Shown in pieces: positions 27,301-36,440 of a stretch of DNA of 64,000 nucleotides. Source of the stretch: Chloroflexota bacterium. GTDB lineage: Bacteria > Chloroflexota > Dehalococcoidia > Bin125. Each line of letters opens with the position of its first letter. Position 1 is the first letter of the stretch. The translations under genes were made by a program, and so were the position numbers. The DNA is taken from NCBI GenBank assembly GCA_026707145.1, contig JAPOXK010000011.1, positions 99,908 to 163,907 of the forward strand. Reading direction: 5' to 3'. The notes beneath the pieces were generated by a model. It worked only from the letters and a program-made list of their open reading frames with translations. It made no database searches and was not told the DNA's origin.

Positions 27301-28264
27301 GACCCCCGACGCCACTCCTGCCGGATCCACGGCTTCCGGCGAGATCCTGCGGGTCAGCGACCTGACCCTCCACCATCTTGTCGAAGATCGCCTCGTGATC
27401 GACGGTGCCTTTATGAGCGTCGATTCGGGCGAGGTGCTGGGAGTGATGGGCGAGAGCGGCTCCGGCAAGAGCGCCTTGCTCTTCGGCATCATCCGTCTGC
27501 TGTTGCGAGAAGTGGAGCAGCGCAGCGGCCGCATCGCCTATCGGGGCGAAGACCTTATGGCCAAGTCGAACCGCCAGATGGAGCAGTTGCGCGGGCTCGA
27601 GATGGCGATGATCGTCCCGGGTGGCAAGTTCTCCCTCAACCCGGTCGAGACCGCCGGCAGTCAGATCGTTGATGTCCTCAGATCGCACTTCCCCGACCGG
27701 AGCAAGAAGGATCTCGCCGACGAAGCGATCGAGATCTTGCGCATTATCGGCATCCCTGACCCGGACATTCGTTTCCGAGCTTACCCGCACGAGCTAAGCG
27801 GAGGCATGGCCCAACGCATCCTCATCGCCAAAGCCATGGCCTGCTCACCACAGCTGCTGCTGGGCGATGAGTTCACCGTCGGGTTGGATGTCACGATCCA
27901 GGCGCAGGTCATGGACCACTTCCACGCGCTGCTGCGGGAGCGCAACACCTCACTGATCTTGACCACCAGCGACCTCGGCATCGCCGCGACGTACTGCGAT
28001 ACGATCGCGGTGATTCGCCGCGGGCAGATCGTGGAGTACGCTCCCGTGCTCGACTTCTTCGCCAACCCCCAACATTCCTACAGCCGGCTGCTCCTCTCGG
28101 CCGCCCGCGAAGCCCGCGCCCAGCAGAAGATGGACGAGGCGCGCGTCGATGTGGAGCGCGATACCTCACAAGATCGGCGCTTCGTGCACGAGGACCTGCC
28201 GGCGCCGCCCGATCTCTATACCCTCGTCGCCCCCGGGCACCTGGTACGGTTGGAAGACGAATGA
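27290..28264 (+). CDS. ABC transporter ATPase 1 (DppD/OppD-type) with degenerate Q- and H-loops
   Basis: A 324-residue ATPase with a GTG start. Walker A GESGSGKSALL and the signature LSGGMAQRILIAKAM are intact, and the Walker B Glu remains in LLLGDEFTVGLD. The Q-loop, normally MIFQDPMTSLNP, reads MIVPGGKFSLNP, so the Gln is lost. The H-loop, normally ITHDLG, reads TTSDLG, so the switch His is lost. The C-terminal Cys cluster of the OppD family is also absent (VAPGHLVRLEDE). This subunit can donate a normal signature to its partner but probably forms a weak or non-hydrolytic site itself. Confidence 0.9.
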   Translation: MVTETPDATPAGSTASGEILRVSDLTLHHLVEDRLVIDGAFMSVDSGEVLGVMGESGSGKSALLFGIIRLLLREVEQRSGRIAYRGEDLMAKSNRQMEQLRGLEMAMIVPGGKFSLNPVETAGSQIVDVLRSHFPDRSKKDLADEAIEILRIIGIPDPDIRFRAYPHELSGGMAQRILIAKAMACSPQLLLGDEFTVGLDVTIQAQVMDHFHALLRERNTSLILTTSDLGIAATYCDTIAVIRRGQIVEYAPVLDFFANPQHSYSRLLLSAAREARAQQKMDEARVDVERDTSQDRRFVHEDLPAPPDLYTLVAPGHLVRLEDE

Positions 28265-29346
28265 CGGACGAACCGCTCCTCCAAATCCGCAATCTCACCA
28301 AGACCTTCACCGTCGGCAAGGGGCAAGAGCTCGTCGCCGTGAGTAACGTTTCCCTCGACCTGCGCGAGGGCGAGACGCTGGGCCTGGTGGGCGAAAGCGG
28401 CTCCGGCAAGACCACCCTGGGTCGCGTCGTCCTCCGCCTGACGGAGCCGGATACGGGCACGGTTCGGTTCGAGGGCATCGACTTGCTCGCCCTCGCCGGC
28501 GAGCCCATGCGGCGCATGCGCTCCAAGATGCAGATCGTTTACCAGGATCCCATGCTGGGCTTTAACCCGCGCATGCGCGTCCGCGACATCATCTCCGAGC
28601 CCCTGCGCCTCCACGAGACACTGAGTCGGACGGAGCTCCAAAAGCGCGTCATGGAAGTACTCGAGCTCGCCGACCTCGATCCGCGCGTCCTGAGCGAGCG
28701 TCCCGGAGCTATCCGCAAGGCGGAGCAGCAGCAGGTCGCCATCGCCCGCGCCATCGCGACGGGCCCGCGCTTCATCGTCTTGGATGAGCCCACCGGCCTG
28801 CTCGACCTCTCCGTCAGCATTCACATCATCGGCATCCTGCGGCGTCTCCAGGAAGAGCAAAAGATCGCCTACATCTTCATCTCGCACGATCTCAGCGCGG
28901 TGCGCGCCATCAGCCATCGCCTCGCGATCATGTACCTGGGACAGTTGGTCGAGACCGGCCCGATCGAGGATGTCTTCGCGCGTCCCACCCATCCCTACAG
29001 CGAGGCGCTGCTCTCGTCCGTGCTGCTCCCCGACCCCAAAACCACGCGTCAGCGCCTGCGCCTGAGTGGTGAGATCCCCAGCCCCATCAACCTGCCCCCC
29101 GGCTGCCCTCTCGCGCCCCGCTGCCCGCTCGTCGAGGAACGCTGCACCGGTGGCCCGCCGCCGCTCGTGGCGATCCGGGGCAACGGGGAGAGCGGCCAGC
29201 CCTCGTGGTGGTCGACATGCTTCCCGCTCTCCGACAACGAAGAGAACCTCGATAACTGGTACGCGATCATGCAGGAGCATGAGTCCACCGAGACCGAGGA
29301 GCTCCGCGCTGCCATCGCCGCCGCCCGCACCGAGAACGAGGGCTGA
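28261..29346 (+). CDS. ABC transporter ATPase 2 (DppF/OppF-type) with degenerate signature motif
   Basis: A 361-residue ATPase. Walker A GESGSGKTTLG, Q-loop IVYQDPMLGFNP, Walker B FIVLDEPTG and H-loop FISHDLSAV are all canonical. The LSGGQ signature is replaced: where the family has FSGGQRQRIAIARG, this protein reads IRKAEQQQVAIARA. The C-terminal oligopeptide-transporter extension is retained with its cysteines (PPGCPLAPRCPLVEERC). This subunit's defect complements that of ATPase 1, implying an asymmetric heterodimer with one consensus and one degenerate site. It overlaps ATPase 1 by 4 bp. Confidence 0.92.
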   Translation: MTDEPLLQIRNLTKTFTVGKGQELVAVSNVSLDLREGETLGLVGESGSGKTTLGRVVLRLTEPDTGTVRFEGIDLLALAGEPMRRMRSKMQIVYQDPMLGFNPRMRVRDIISEPLRLHETLSRTELQKRVMEVLELADLDPRVLSERPGAIRKAEQQQVAIARAIATGPRFIVLDEPTGLLDLSVSIHIIGILRRLQEEQKIAYIFISHDLSAVRAISHRLAIMYLGQLVETGPIEDVFARPTHPYSEALLSSVLLPDPKTTRQRLRLSGEIPSPINLPPGCPLAPRCPLVEERCTGGPPPLVAIRGNGESGQPSWWSTCFPLSDNEENLDNWYAIMQEHESTETEELRAAIAAARTENEG

Positions 29347-29430
29347 TTCCCGCCCTCTCGTCGTTTTCGGCGCGTCGCATCCGCTACCCTGCCGGCTTGC
29401 ACGGGCTCTCTGAGGTAAAGGATCGATCCC

Positions 29431-30237
29431 ATGATGGAATACGCCGAATACGAATACCTGCTGTTCGAACGCCTGCCCAACGGCGTCCTCCAGATCACGA
29501 TGAACCGGCCCGAGGCGATGAACGCCGTCAATGCCCAGCTCCACAAGGAGCTGGGACAGATCTGGCGCACCATCGGCGACGATCCCGATACGCGCGTCGC
29601 GCTCATCACCGGCGCCGGCCGCGCCTTCTGCGCCGGCGGCGACCTCTTCGGCGTCGACTTCCAGCAGTTCGACTTTGTCTACAAGACCCTCCAGGAGGAT
29701 CGCGACATCGTCTACAACATGATCAACCTGGATAAGCCGATCGTCTCCGCCATTAACGGATGGGCGATCGGCGCCGGATTGGCCGTTGCCCTCCTCGCGG
29801 ACGTCAGCATCGCCTCCGACAGGGCGCGGATCATGGACGGCCACACGCGCATCGGCGTCGCTGCTGGCGACCACGCCGCCATCATCTGGCCCCTGCTCTG
29901 CGGCATGGCTCGGGCCAAGTACTACCTGTTCACGAACGATGAGCTCAATGGTGAGCAGGCTGCCGAGATCGGCCTCGTGAGCATGTGCGTGCCCCACGAC
30001 GAGCTCATGGACCGCGCCCGCGAAGTCGCCGATCGCCTGGGCCGCGGCTCAGCCGTTGCCCTCCGCACGACGAAGCACATCCTGAACAACTGGCTGCGGA
30101 TGAACGCGCCCAACTTCGACGCCTCCGCAGCCTTCGAGCTGCTCCAATTCATGGGGCCCGATGTCCGTGAGGGCGTCGACGCCGTCCAGGAGAAGCGCAG
30201 CCCCACCTTCCCTTCCAGCGCCGTGTATCCGGGCTAA
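29431..30237 (+). CDS. Enoyl-CoA hydratase/isomerase (crotonase) family protein
   Basis: A 268-residue crotonase-fold protein. The oxyanion-hole segments are [17 protein letters not shown] and [23 protein letters not shown]. At the positions of the two catalytic Glu residues of true hydratases the sequence reads [15 protein letters not shown] and [18 protein letters not shown]. Neither acidic residue seems to be in place, so the reaction may be an isomerase, hydrolase or lyase variant. The C-terminal trimerisation helix is present. It precedes the HyuB/HyuA genes by 111 bp. Confidence 0.88.
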   Translation: MMEYAEYEYLLFERLPNGVLQITMNRPEAMNAVNAQLHKELGQIWRTIGDDPDTRVALITGAGRAFCAGGDLFGVDFQQFDFVYKTLQEDRDIVYNMINLDKPIVSAINGWAIGAGLAVALLADVSIASDRARIMDGHTRIGVAAGDHAAIIWPLLCGMARAKYYLFTNDELNGEQAAEIGLVSMCVPHDELMDRAREVADRLGRGSAVALRTTKHILNNWLRMNAPNFDASAAFELLQFMGPDVREGVDAVQEKRSPTFPSSAVYPG

Positions 30238-30348
30238 CCGCCCCTACCAAATCCGATTGCCCAGCCGCCGACCCGCTTCATATACTGACCGCTCTGACCG
30301 GCGCCCCGGATGCGCCGGCTCTCATGGAAAGTGCTCGGAGGCGTGTGG

Positions 30349-32118
30349 ATGAGCCCAGCGGCCATTGACCCCATCACGTTCGAAGTCTTGCGCAACGCTT
30401 TCAGCGCCGTCTGCAACGAGATGGCGCTCGTCGTGGCCAAGACCGCCTACTCCACCCCGATCAATGAAGGCCGCGACTTCGCGGGCACCGTTTACGACCG
30501 CAACGGCAAGCTGGTGGCCCAAGGGGAGACCGACCTGCCGGCTTTCGTCGGCCTCACCATGCTGACCGTCCCCGAAGTGATTCGGGCGATCGGGCGGGAC
30601 ACGATGCGGCCCGAAGATATCTACATGATCAACGACCCCTATGTGGCCAGCACCCACTGCAACGACATCCACCTCGTCAAGCCCATCTTCCACGAGGGCA
30701 CGCTGGTGGCGTTCACGTCGTCCACGGCGCACTGGTCCGATGTTGGCGGCGTCGCCCCAGGCTCCCTTAACTGCCGGGCCCGCAGCCATTTTGAGGAAGG
30801 CGTCCGCATCCCCGCGCTCCGTATCTATCGCGAGGGCGAGCTCAACAAGGACGTGCTCGCCATCCTGCTCCACAACATGCGCGAGTCCTGGGAGCGGGTT
30901 GGCGACCTCAACGCTCAGGTCGCTGCCGTCAAGGCCGGCGAAGCGCGCCTCCAGGCCCTCATTGCGAAACATGGCGCCGACACCGTGCTCGCCACGATGG
31001 AGGAGGTCCAGAACCACTCCGAGCGGCTCGCGCGCGCCTCCTGGCAATCGTTGCCCGACGGCGTCTATGAGAGCAGCGACCGTGTCGACATGGATATCCA
31101 CACCGGTGAGCCGAAGGTCATTCGTCTCAAACTCACTATCGCCGGTGACCACGCCATCTTCGATCTCACCGAATCCGACGGGCCCGCCGAGTCCGGGATC
31201 AACTGCACCATCGCTGCCACCACCTCCGCGGTGTTCCTGGGCCTCGCCTCCATCCTGCCGCCGATGCCCATGAACTCTGGCATCATGCGCACCATCGAGA
31301 TCAAGGCCAGACGGGGCTCTATCGTTTGGGCGCAGCCGCCGGTCGCGATCTCCGGTCTGGCCGCCACCAGCATGGAATGCACGATCGGCTGCGTCGTCCA
31401 AGCCCTGAGCGAGGCCCTGCCCGAGCGGGGCGCGGCCACCCCATTCAGTGTGCTTAATACGGTCTTCGCGGGCTTCGACACCCGCCCCGAGTTTCAATCC
31501 AGCTTCATCAACTACGTGTGGGGCTTCGGCGGCCTCGGCGCGGTGGCGACGCACGATGGAGCCAACGTCGCCGGTTCCCCCTATACCGCGAGCACGCAAA
31601 ACATTCCCGCCGAGCTCCAAGAGCGGCGCTATCCCGTGCTCTGGCGTATCTACGAATGCTTGCAGGACTCCGGTGGCCCGGGCAGAAGTCGCGGAGGGAC
31701 CGGGCTGCGCCAGTACGTCGAGTTCCCCTACGTCGCGGGCACCATCTCTTGTATCGGCGACCGCGAGCGCTTCGGGCCGCCGGGCATCTTCGGCGGCCGC
31801 GAGGGCGCGACGGCCGGACTGGTCGTCAACCATGGCACGGAGCAGGCGCGCGACATCGGCATCTTTTCGGTGAACGAGCCGGCCGGCGCCGGGGAGTCGA
31901 TCACCTTCTGGTCCGCCGGCGGCGGCGGGTACGGCGATCCGCTTGAGCGTGAGCCCGAACGGGTCGTGGAGGACGTACGCGACGCCTATATCTCTCTCGC
32001 CGCCGCCCGTTCGCAATACGGCGTCGTGGTCAGGGAGATCGACCGTCGCCAGCTCCAGTACACGATCGACGAGGCCGCGACGGCCACTCTCCGCGAGGAG
32101 ATGCGCGCTCAGCGCTGA
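30349..32118 (+). CDS. Hydantoinase B/oxoprolinase-type subunit 1
   Basis: ATG 30349 has GGAGG 7 bp upstream and is preferred to 30310, giving 589 residues. The family opening DPITFEVLRNAFSAVCNEMA is exact. NDPYVASTHCNDIHLVKPIF, GFGGLGAVATHDGANVAGSP and a Gly-rich AGGGGYGDPLERE end follow, as in HyuB, acetone carboxylase and 5-oxoprolinase beta chains. Such subunits work with HyuA-type ATPases to cleave cyclic imides or carboxylate ketones. A close tandem paralogue begins 23 bp downstream. The real substrate is unknown. Confidence 0.9.
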   Translation: MSPAAIDPITFEVLRNAFSAVCNEMALVVAKTAYSTPINEGRDFAGTVYDRNGKLVAQGETDLPAFVGLTMLTVPEVIRAIGRDTMRPEDIYMINDPYVASTHCNDIHLVKPIFHEGTLVAFTSSTAHWSDVGGVAPGSLNCRARSHFEEGVRIPALRIYREGELNKDVLAILLHNMRESWERVGDLNAQVAAVKAGEARLQALIAKHGADTVLATMEEVQNHSERLARASWQSLPDGVYESSDRVDMDIHTGEPKVIRLKLTIAGDHAIFDLTESDGPAESGINCTIAATTSAVFLGLASILPPMPMNSGIMRTIEIKARRGSIVWAQPPVAISGLAATSMECTIGCVVQALSEALPERGAATPFSVLNTVFAGFDTRPEFQSSFINYVWGFGGLGAVATHDGANVAGSPYTASTQNIPAELQERRYPVLWRIYECLQDSGGPGRSRGGTGLRQYVEFPYVAGTISCIGDRERFGPPGIFGGREGATAGLVVNHGTEQARDIGIFSVNEPAGAGESITFWSAGGGGYGDPLEREPERVVEDVRDAYISLAAARSQYGVVVREIDRRQLQYTIDEAATATLREEMRAQR

Positions 32119-32141
32119 ACGCCGATCCGAAAGGCAGCGCG

Positions 32142-33914
32142 GTGACTACTCAACTCGATCCCATCACCTTTGAGGTGCTGCGCAACACCTTCACGGCCGC
32201 CTGCAATGAGATGGCGGTCACCGTCGCCAAGACCGCCTATTCCACTCCCGTGAATGAAGGGAATGATTTTGCCACCGCGGTTTACAGTCCGCACGGCAAG
32301 CTCGTCTCCCAAGGCGAGCACGACCTCCCCGCCTTCGTCGGCCTCACTATGCTGACCGTTCCCGAAGTCATGCACGCGATCGGCGTTGAGAATATGGCGC
32401 CCGGCGACATCTACATGATCAACGACCCCTACATCGCCAGTACGCACTGCAACGATATTCATTTCATCAAACCGGTCTTCGATGGCGACATCCTCGTCGG
32501 ATTCACCTCCTGCACGGCGCACTGGTCCGACGTTGGCGGCGTGGTCGCCGGCTCGCTCAACGTGCAGGCGCGCTCCCATTTCGAAGAGGGAGTCCGGATT
32601 CCCGCGCTCACGCTCTACAAGCGCGGCGTGCTGAACAACGATGTCGTCGCCATCTTGCTGCACAACATGCGCCAATCTTGGGAGCGGCTCGGCGATCTCA
32701 ACGCCCAAGTCGCCGCCGTGCGCGCCGGCGCCAGCCGCATTGAGTTGCTGGTCAAGCGCTACGGCCGCCAGGCCGTCCTCGACGCAATGGAGGAAACGCA
32801 GAACTACTCTGAGCGGATGGCGCGTGCTGCCTTCGCCAGCCTGCCCGACGGTGACTACTACGCCGAAGACCGCATCGACCAGGATGTCTTTACCGGCGAG
32901 CCCAAGACCATCCGCTTGAAGCTCACGATCGAAGGAGACCACGCCTTCTTCGACCTGACCGAAAGCGACGGACCTGCCCAATCCGGCATTAATTGCACGA
33001 TCGCTGCTACCACCTCTGCGGTCTTCATCGGCCTGGCCGCCATTCTGCCTCCCATGCCGATCAACTCGGGCGTCATGCGCGCGATCGAGATCAAAGCCAA
33101 GCGCGGCTCGCTGGTCTGGGCGCAGCCGCCCGTTGGCATCTCCGGCCTCGCCATTACCAGCATGGACGTGACCATGGGTGTCACCATGCTCGCCTTGGGT
33201 CAAGCCCACCCCGAACGTGCTATTGGCCTTCCCTCGGCCATCGTCAACTCGACGTTCGCCGGGAACGACCCGCGCCCCGCCTTTGACGCGCCCTTCATCA
33301 ACTATCTCTGGGCTTTCGGCGGCATGGGCGCCGCCCGCGATCATGACGGCGGCAACAACGTTGCTTCCCCCTATTCCGCTAGCGCCACGAATATCCCCTG
33401 CGAGCTCCAGGAGCGCCGCTATCCCATCCTCTATCATCGCTACCAACTCTTGGCGGACTCGGGCGGCCCCGGCTGCTCTCGCGGCGGCCTCGGCCTTGAC
33501 CAGACCATTGAGCCGTATCAAGAGGGCACGCTCTCCAATATCACCAACCGCGAACGCTTCGGCCCCGCCGGCATCTTCGGCGGTGGAGAGGGGTGGACGG
33601 CACGTGTCGTCGGAAACCCGGAAACCGAGCAAGAGCGCGACCTCGGCACCTTCGTTGTCAACGTTCCCGTCGGCCCCGGCGAAGTCCTTTCCTTCTGGTC
33701 GAATGGGGGCGGCGGCTATGGTCTTGCCTTTGCACGTCCCGTGGAGCAGGTCGTCGAGGACGTGAAGGACGGATACATCACGGAAGCCGCCGCCCGATCC
33801 CAATACGGCGTCGTCGTGCGGGAGATCGACCGGCGGCGGCTCCAATATGAAGTCGACGAAGCCGCTACTGCAGACCTGCGAAAGCAGATGCACGCTGCAG
33901 CGGGCGGCTGCTAG
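32142..33914 (+). CDS. Hydantoinase B/oxoprolinase-type subunit 2
   Basis: A 590-residue paralogue of the preceding gene with a GTG start. The two align along their whole length: DPITFEVLRNTFTAACNEMA, NDPYIASTHCNDIHFIKPVF, ESDGPAQSGINCTIAATTSA, and a shared C-terminal YGVVVREIDRR block. It looks like a tandem duplication that has since diverged, especially in the NPETEQERDLGTFVVN region. Both copies have intact motifs. Together they precede one HyuA-type gene, suggesting either a heteromeric B1/B2/A complex or alternative B subunits. Confidence 0.9.
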   Translation: MTTQLDPITFEVLRNTFTAACNEMAVTVAKTAYSTPVNEGNDFATAVYSPHGKLVSQGEHDLPAFVGLTMLTVPEVMHAIGVENMAPGDIYMINDPYIASTHCNDIHFIKPVFDGDILVGFTSCTAHWSDVGGVVAGSLNVQARSHFEEGVRIPALTLYKRGVLNNDVVAILLHNMRQSWERLGDLNAQVAAVRAGASRIELLVKRYGRQAVLDAMEETQNYSERMARAAFASLPDGDYYAEDRIDQDVFTGEPKTIRLKLTIEGDHAFFDLTESDGPAQSGINCTIAATTSAVFIGLAAILPPMPINSGVMRAIEIKAKRGSLVWAQPPVGISGLAITSMDVTMGVTMLALGQAHPERAIGLPSAIVNSTFAGNDPRPAFDAPFINYLWAFGGMGAARDHDGGNNVASPYSASATNIPCELQERRYPILYHRYQLLADSGGPGCSRGGLGLDQTIEPYQEGTLSNITNRERFGPAGIFGGGEGWTARVVGNPETEQERDLGTFVVNVPVGPGEVLSFWSNGGGGYGLAFARPVEQVVEDVKDGYITEAAARSQYGVVVREIDRRRLQYEVDEAATADLRKQMHAAAGGC

Positions 33915-34226
33915 CCTTGGAGCGAACCAGAGTGCTTCCGGGACTGGACCGTGCCGCGCGCATCCGTTATCAAGAGGGGCGTTATCGTAGGGTTCTCCGG
34001 ATCGGGGATGTCCCTGCGTCCGGTTCAAGAAGCGCCGTTGCGCTGAATCGTCCGGCGCGACGACGTGGAGAATGGAGCGGACCCGAATACGAGCCTGCCC
34101 ACGCTGATGGGTGTAAGGTGAATCGGTCGGCGGTACGGCTAGCGGTTCACGGCTCCCGTGGTTCTGGAAACGAGAGTCCCCACTGGGGTGCGGGGACGTT
34201 CATGCGTCCTAGAGAAAGGTAGCGAC
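33915..34226. other. 312 bp intergenic stretch between HyuB2 and HyuA
   Basis: No convincing gene was found here. The 101-codon ORF at 33917-34222 is Arg-rich, lacks a plausible ribosome site and resembles no family I know. An AAAGG Shine-Dalgarno for HyuA lies at the right end, with 8 bp spacing. The gap suggests that HyuA has its own promoter, but no clear -35/-10 pair can be picked by eye. Confidence 0.5.
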
Positions 34227-36374
34227 ATGGCGAGGTACCGAATCGGGATTGACGTGGGTGGAACCTTCACAGATTTTGTCCTCTATGACCAAGAAGGCGG
34301 GGAGATGCGTCTCACCAAGGTGGCGACCACTCCCGCCGATCCCTCCCAGGGCATTCTCACCGGCATCGAAAAGCTCGGCATTGATCTCGCCGATGTCGAG
34401 AGCGCCGCGCACGGTACCACCACCGCGACCAATACCCTGATCGAGCGCGATGGCGCCAAGACCGCCTTTCTTACCACCGAGGGGTTCCGCGACACGCTCG
34501 AAATCCGGCGAGCCAACCGCCAGGAGCTCTACGATGCCCAGTGGACGCCACCCCCGGCGCTCGTTCCCCGGCGACACCGCCTCGAGATCAAGGAGCGCCT
34601 CTACTGGAACGGCGAGGTCGCTACTCCGCTCGACGAAGCGCAGGTCGAAGATGTCATTGAGACCCTTAAGGCTCGCGACATCGAGGCTGTCGCCATCTGC
34701 TTCATCCACTCCTACCAGCACCCCAAGCACGAGATGCGCGTCAAGGAGATGGTGCAGAAGGCGATGCCCGATGCCTTTGTCACCGCTTCTTCCGAGGTAA
34801 CGCAGGAGATGCGGGAGTTTGAGCGCGGCAGCACCGTCGCTGCCAACGCCTTCGTCGGCCCTCGCGTCGAGTCCTACCTGGATAATCTCAGCCGGGGTCT
34901 TCGCGATGCCGGGCTCAAGACGGATGTATCCGTTATGCAGTCCAACGGCGGCGTTGCCACTATCGACGAAGCGAAGAGTGTTCCGGCCAAGATGGCCCGC
35001 TCCGGCCCTGCCGGTGGAGCCATGGCGCTCCAGCGTCTCTCTGAGTTGACCGGTATCCCGGAGCTTGTCGGCATCGACATCGGTGGCACCAGCGCCGATG
35101 TCTCCGTCATCGTCGAGAGTCGGCCGCGCTGGACGAGCCCGCTCCTGATTGAGTGGGGGATGCCCGTACTTTTCCCCTCCGTCGATGTTGTCTCCATCGG
35201 CGCCGGCGGCGGATCCATCGCCTGGATCGACGAAGGGGGCATCCTGCACGTCGGCCCGCAAAGCGCCGGCGCTGATCCAGGCCCCGCCTGCTACGACACC
35301 AGCGGTACCGAGCCCACCTCGACGGACGCGCAGGTCGTTCTCGGCCGCATCGATCCGGGGCAGTTCCTCGGCGGCGAGATGACGATCCGCAAAGATCTCT
35401 CCGAGAAGGTGGTTGCCGACAAGGTCGGCGGTCCGCTCAACCTTGGCCTTGAGGAAGCGGCGGACGGCATGCTCAAGATCATGGAAAACAACATGATGCA
35501 GGCCATCCGCTACGTGACGGTCGAGAAGGGGTACGACCCCCGCGACTTCGCGCTCGTCGGCCTCGGCGGCGGCGGCGCGATGTACTGCACCACCCTCGCC
35601 CGCGAGCTCGGGATGAAGCGCGCCCTCGTCCCCACGGGGCCGGGCGTCCTCTCGGCTTGGGGGTTGCTCACCGTCGACATGGTGCAGGACCGCAGCAAGA
35701 CGGTCCTGCGGCGCCGGCGCGCACTCTCCAACATCGACCTTGAGGAGACCTTCAACGAGCTGCGCGAATCCATCTACCAGTCTTTCCTGCGGCAGGGGAT
35801 CTCCCCGCATGACGTGAAGATGGAGTATTACCTAGACCTGCAGTACTACGGGCAGGTCTACTCCCTCTCCGTCTCACTCGGCGACCTCGCGCAGAAGACC
35901 GGCGATATTCCCTCCAAGGATGACATTCGCGTCGCCGAGGCGGGCACGATCTCCGTCAAGTTGGACCTCGACGAACAGGGCAGGGTCAACGTCACGGACG
36001 AGGTGCTGGATGAGGCGACCGAGCATTTCCACAGCGAGCACGAGCGCGAGTACGGCCACGCCGACCCCGAGCAAGAGGTCCAGGTCGTGCACGCTCGCGT
36101 CTTCGGCAGCGCTTCCGTGCAGAAGCCGGAGATCCCCAAGGGCGTGAAGGGCGGCTCGGATGCGGCAGGCGCGCTGCGCACCACGCGCCAAGTCTACTTC
36201 GACGGTAGCTACCGGGACACCAACGTCTACACCCGCGAGAAGCTGCAGCCCGGCAACATGATCGCTGGCCCGGCTGTGGTGGAGGAGCCCACCTCCACGA
36301 CGATCCTGCCGCCGGGCGCGTCTATCGAAGTCGATGAGTACGGTAATATGCTGATCGAAACCGGAGCCCAATAA
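34227..36374 (+). CDS. Hydantoinase A/oxoprolinase-type ATPase subunit
   Basis: The start is ATG 34227 with AAAGG upstream (the track starts at 34158), giving 715 residues. The actin-like ATPase fold is clear: RYRIGIDVGGTFTDFVL (phosphate 1), HGTTTATNTLIERDGAKTA, and VGIDIGGTSADVSVI (phosphate 2). The internal GLGGGGAMYCTTLAREL is also typical. Such subunits phosphorylate the substrate or bicarbonate in hydantoinase, acetone carboxylase and acetophenone carboxylase complexes. It follows the two HyuB genes after 312 bp. A small unknown protein follows it after 66 bp. Confidence 0.92.
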   Translation: MARYRIGIDVGGTFTDFVLYDQEGGEMRLTKVATTPADPSQGILTGIEKLGIDLADVESAAHGTTTATNTLIERDGAKTAFLTTEGFRDTLEIRRANRQELYDAQWTPPPALVPRRHRLEIKERLYWNGEVATPLDEAQVEDVIETLKARDIEAVAICFIHSYQHPKHEMRVKEMVQKAMPDAFVTASSEVTQEMREFERGSTVAANAFVGPRVESYLDNLSRGLRDAGLKTDVSVMQSNGGVATIDEAKSVPAKMARSGPAGGAMALQRLSELTGIPELVGIDIGGTSADVSVIVESRPRWTSPLLIEWGMPVLFPSVDVVSIGAGGGSIAWIDEGGILHVGPQSAGADPGPACYDTSGTEPTSTDAQVVLGRIDPGQFLGGEMTIRKDLSEKVVADKVGGPLNLGLEEAADGMLKIMENNMMQAIRYVTVEKGYDPRDFALVGLGGGGAMYCTTLARELGMKRALVPTGPGVLSAWGLLTVDMVQDRSKTVLRRRRALSNIDLEETFNELRESIYQSFLRQGISPHDVKMEYYLDLQYYGQVYSLSVSLGDLAQKTGDIPSKDDIRVAEAGTISVKLDLDEQGRVNVTDEVLDEATEHFHSEHEREYGHADPEQEVQVVHARVFGSASVQKPEIPKGVKGGSDAAGALRTTRQVYFDGSYRDTNVYTREKLQPGNMIAGPAVVEEPTSTTILPPGASIEVDEYGNMLIETGAQ

Positions 36375-36440
36375 CGGAAACGGCGTTGCGGCGCAAGCGC
36401 CGCCCGTTCATCGTCGAGTCCTGGCCGGGGAGAGGGTGCT

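Noticed and set aside
33917-34222. 101-codon ORF between HyuB2 and HyuA
   Set aside because: It is Arg-rich with no ribosome site and no family resemblance. More likely it is non-coding leader of HyuA.
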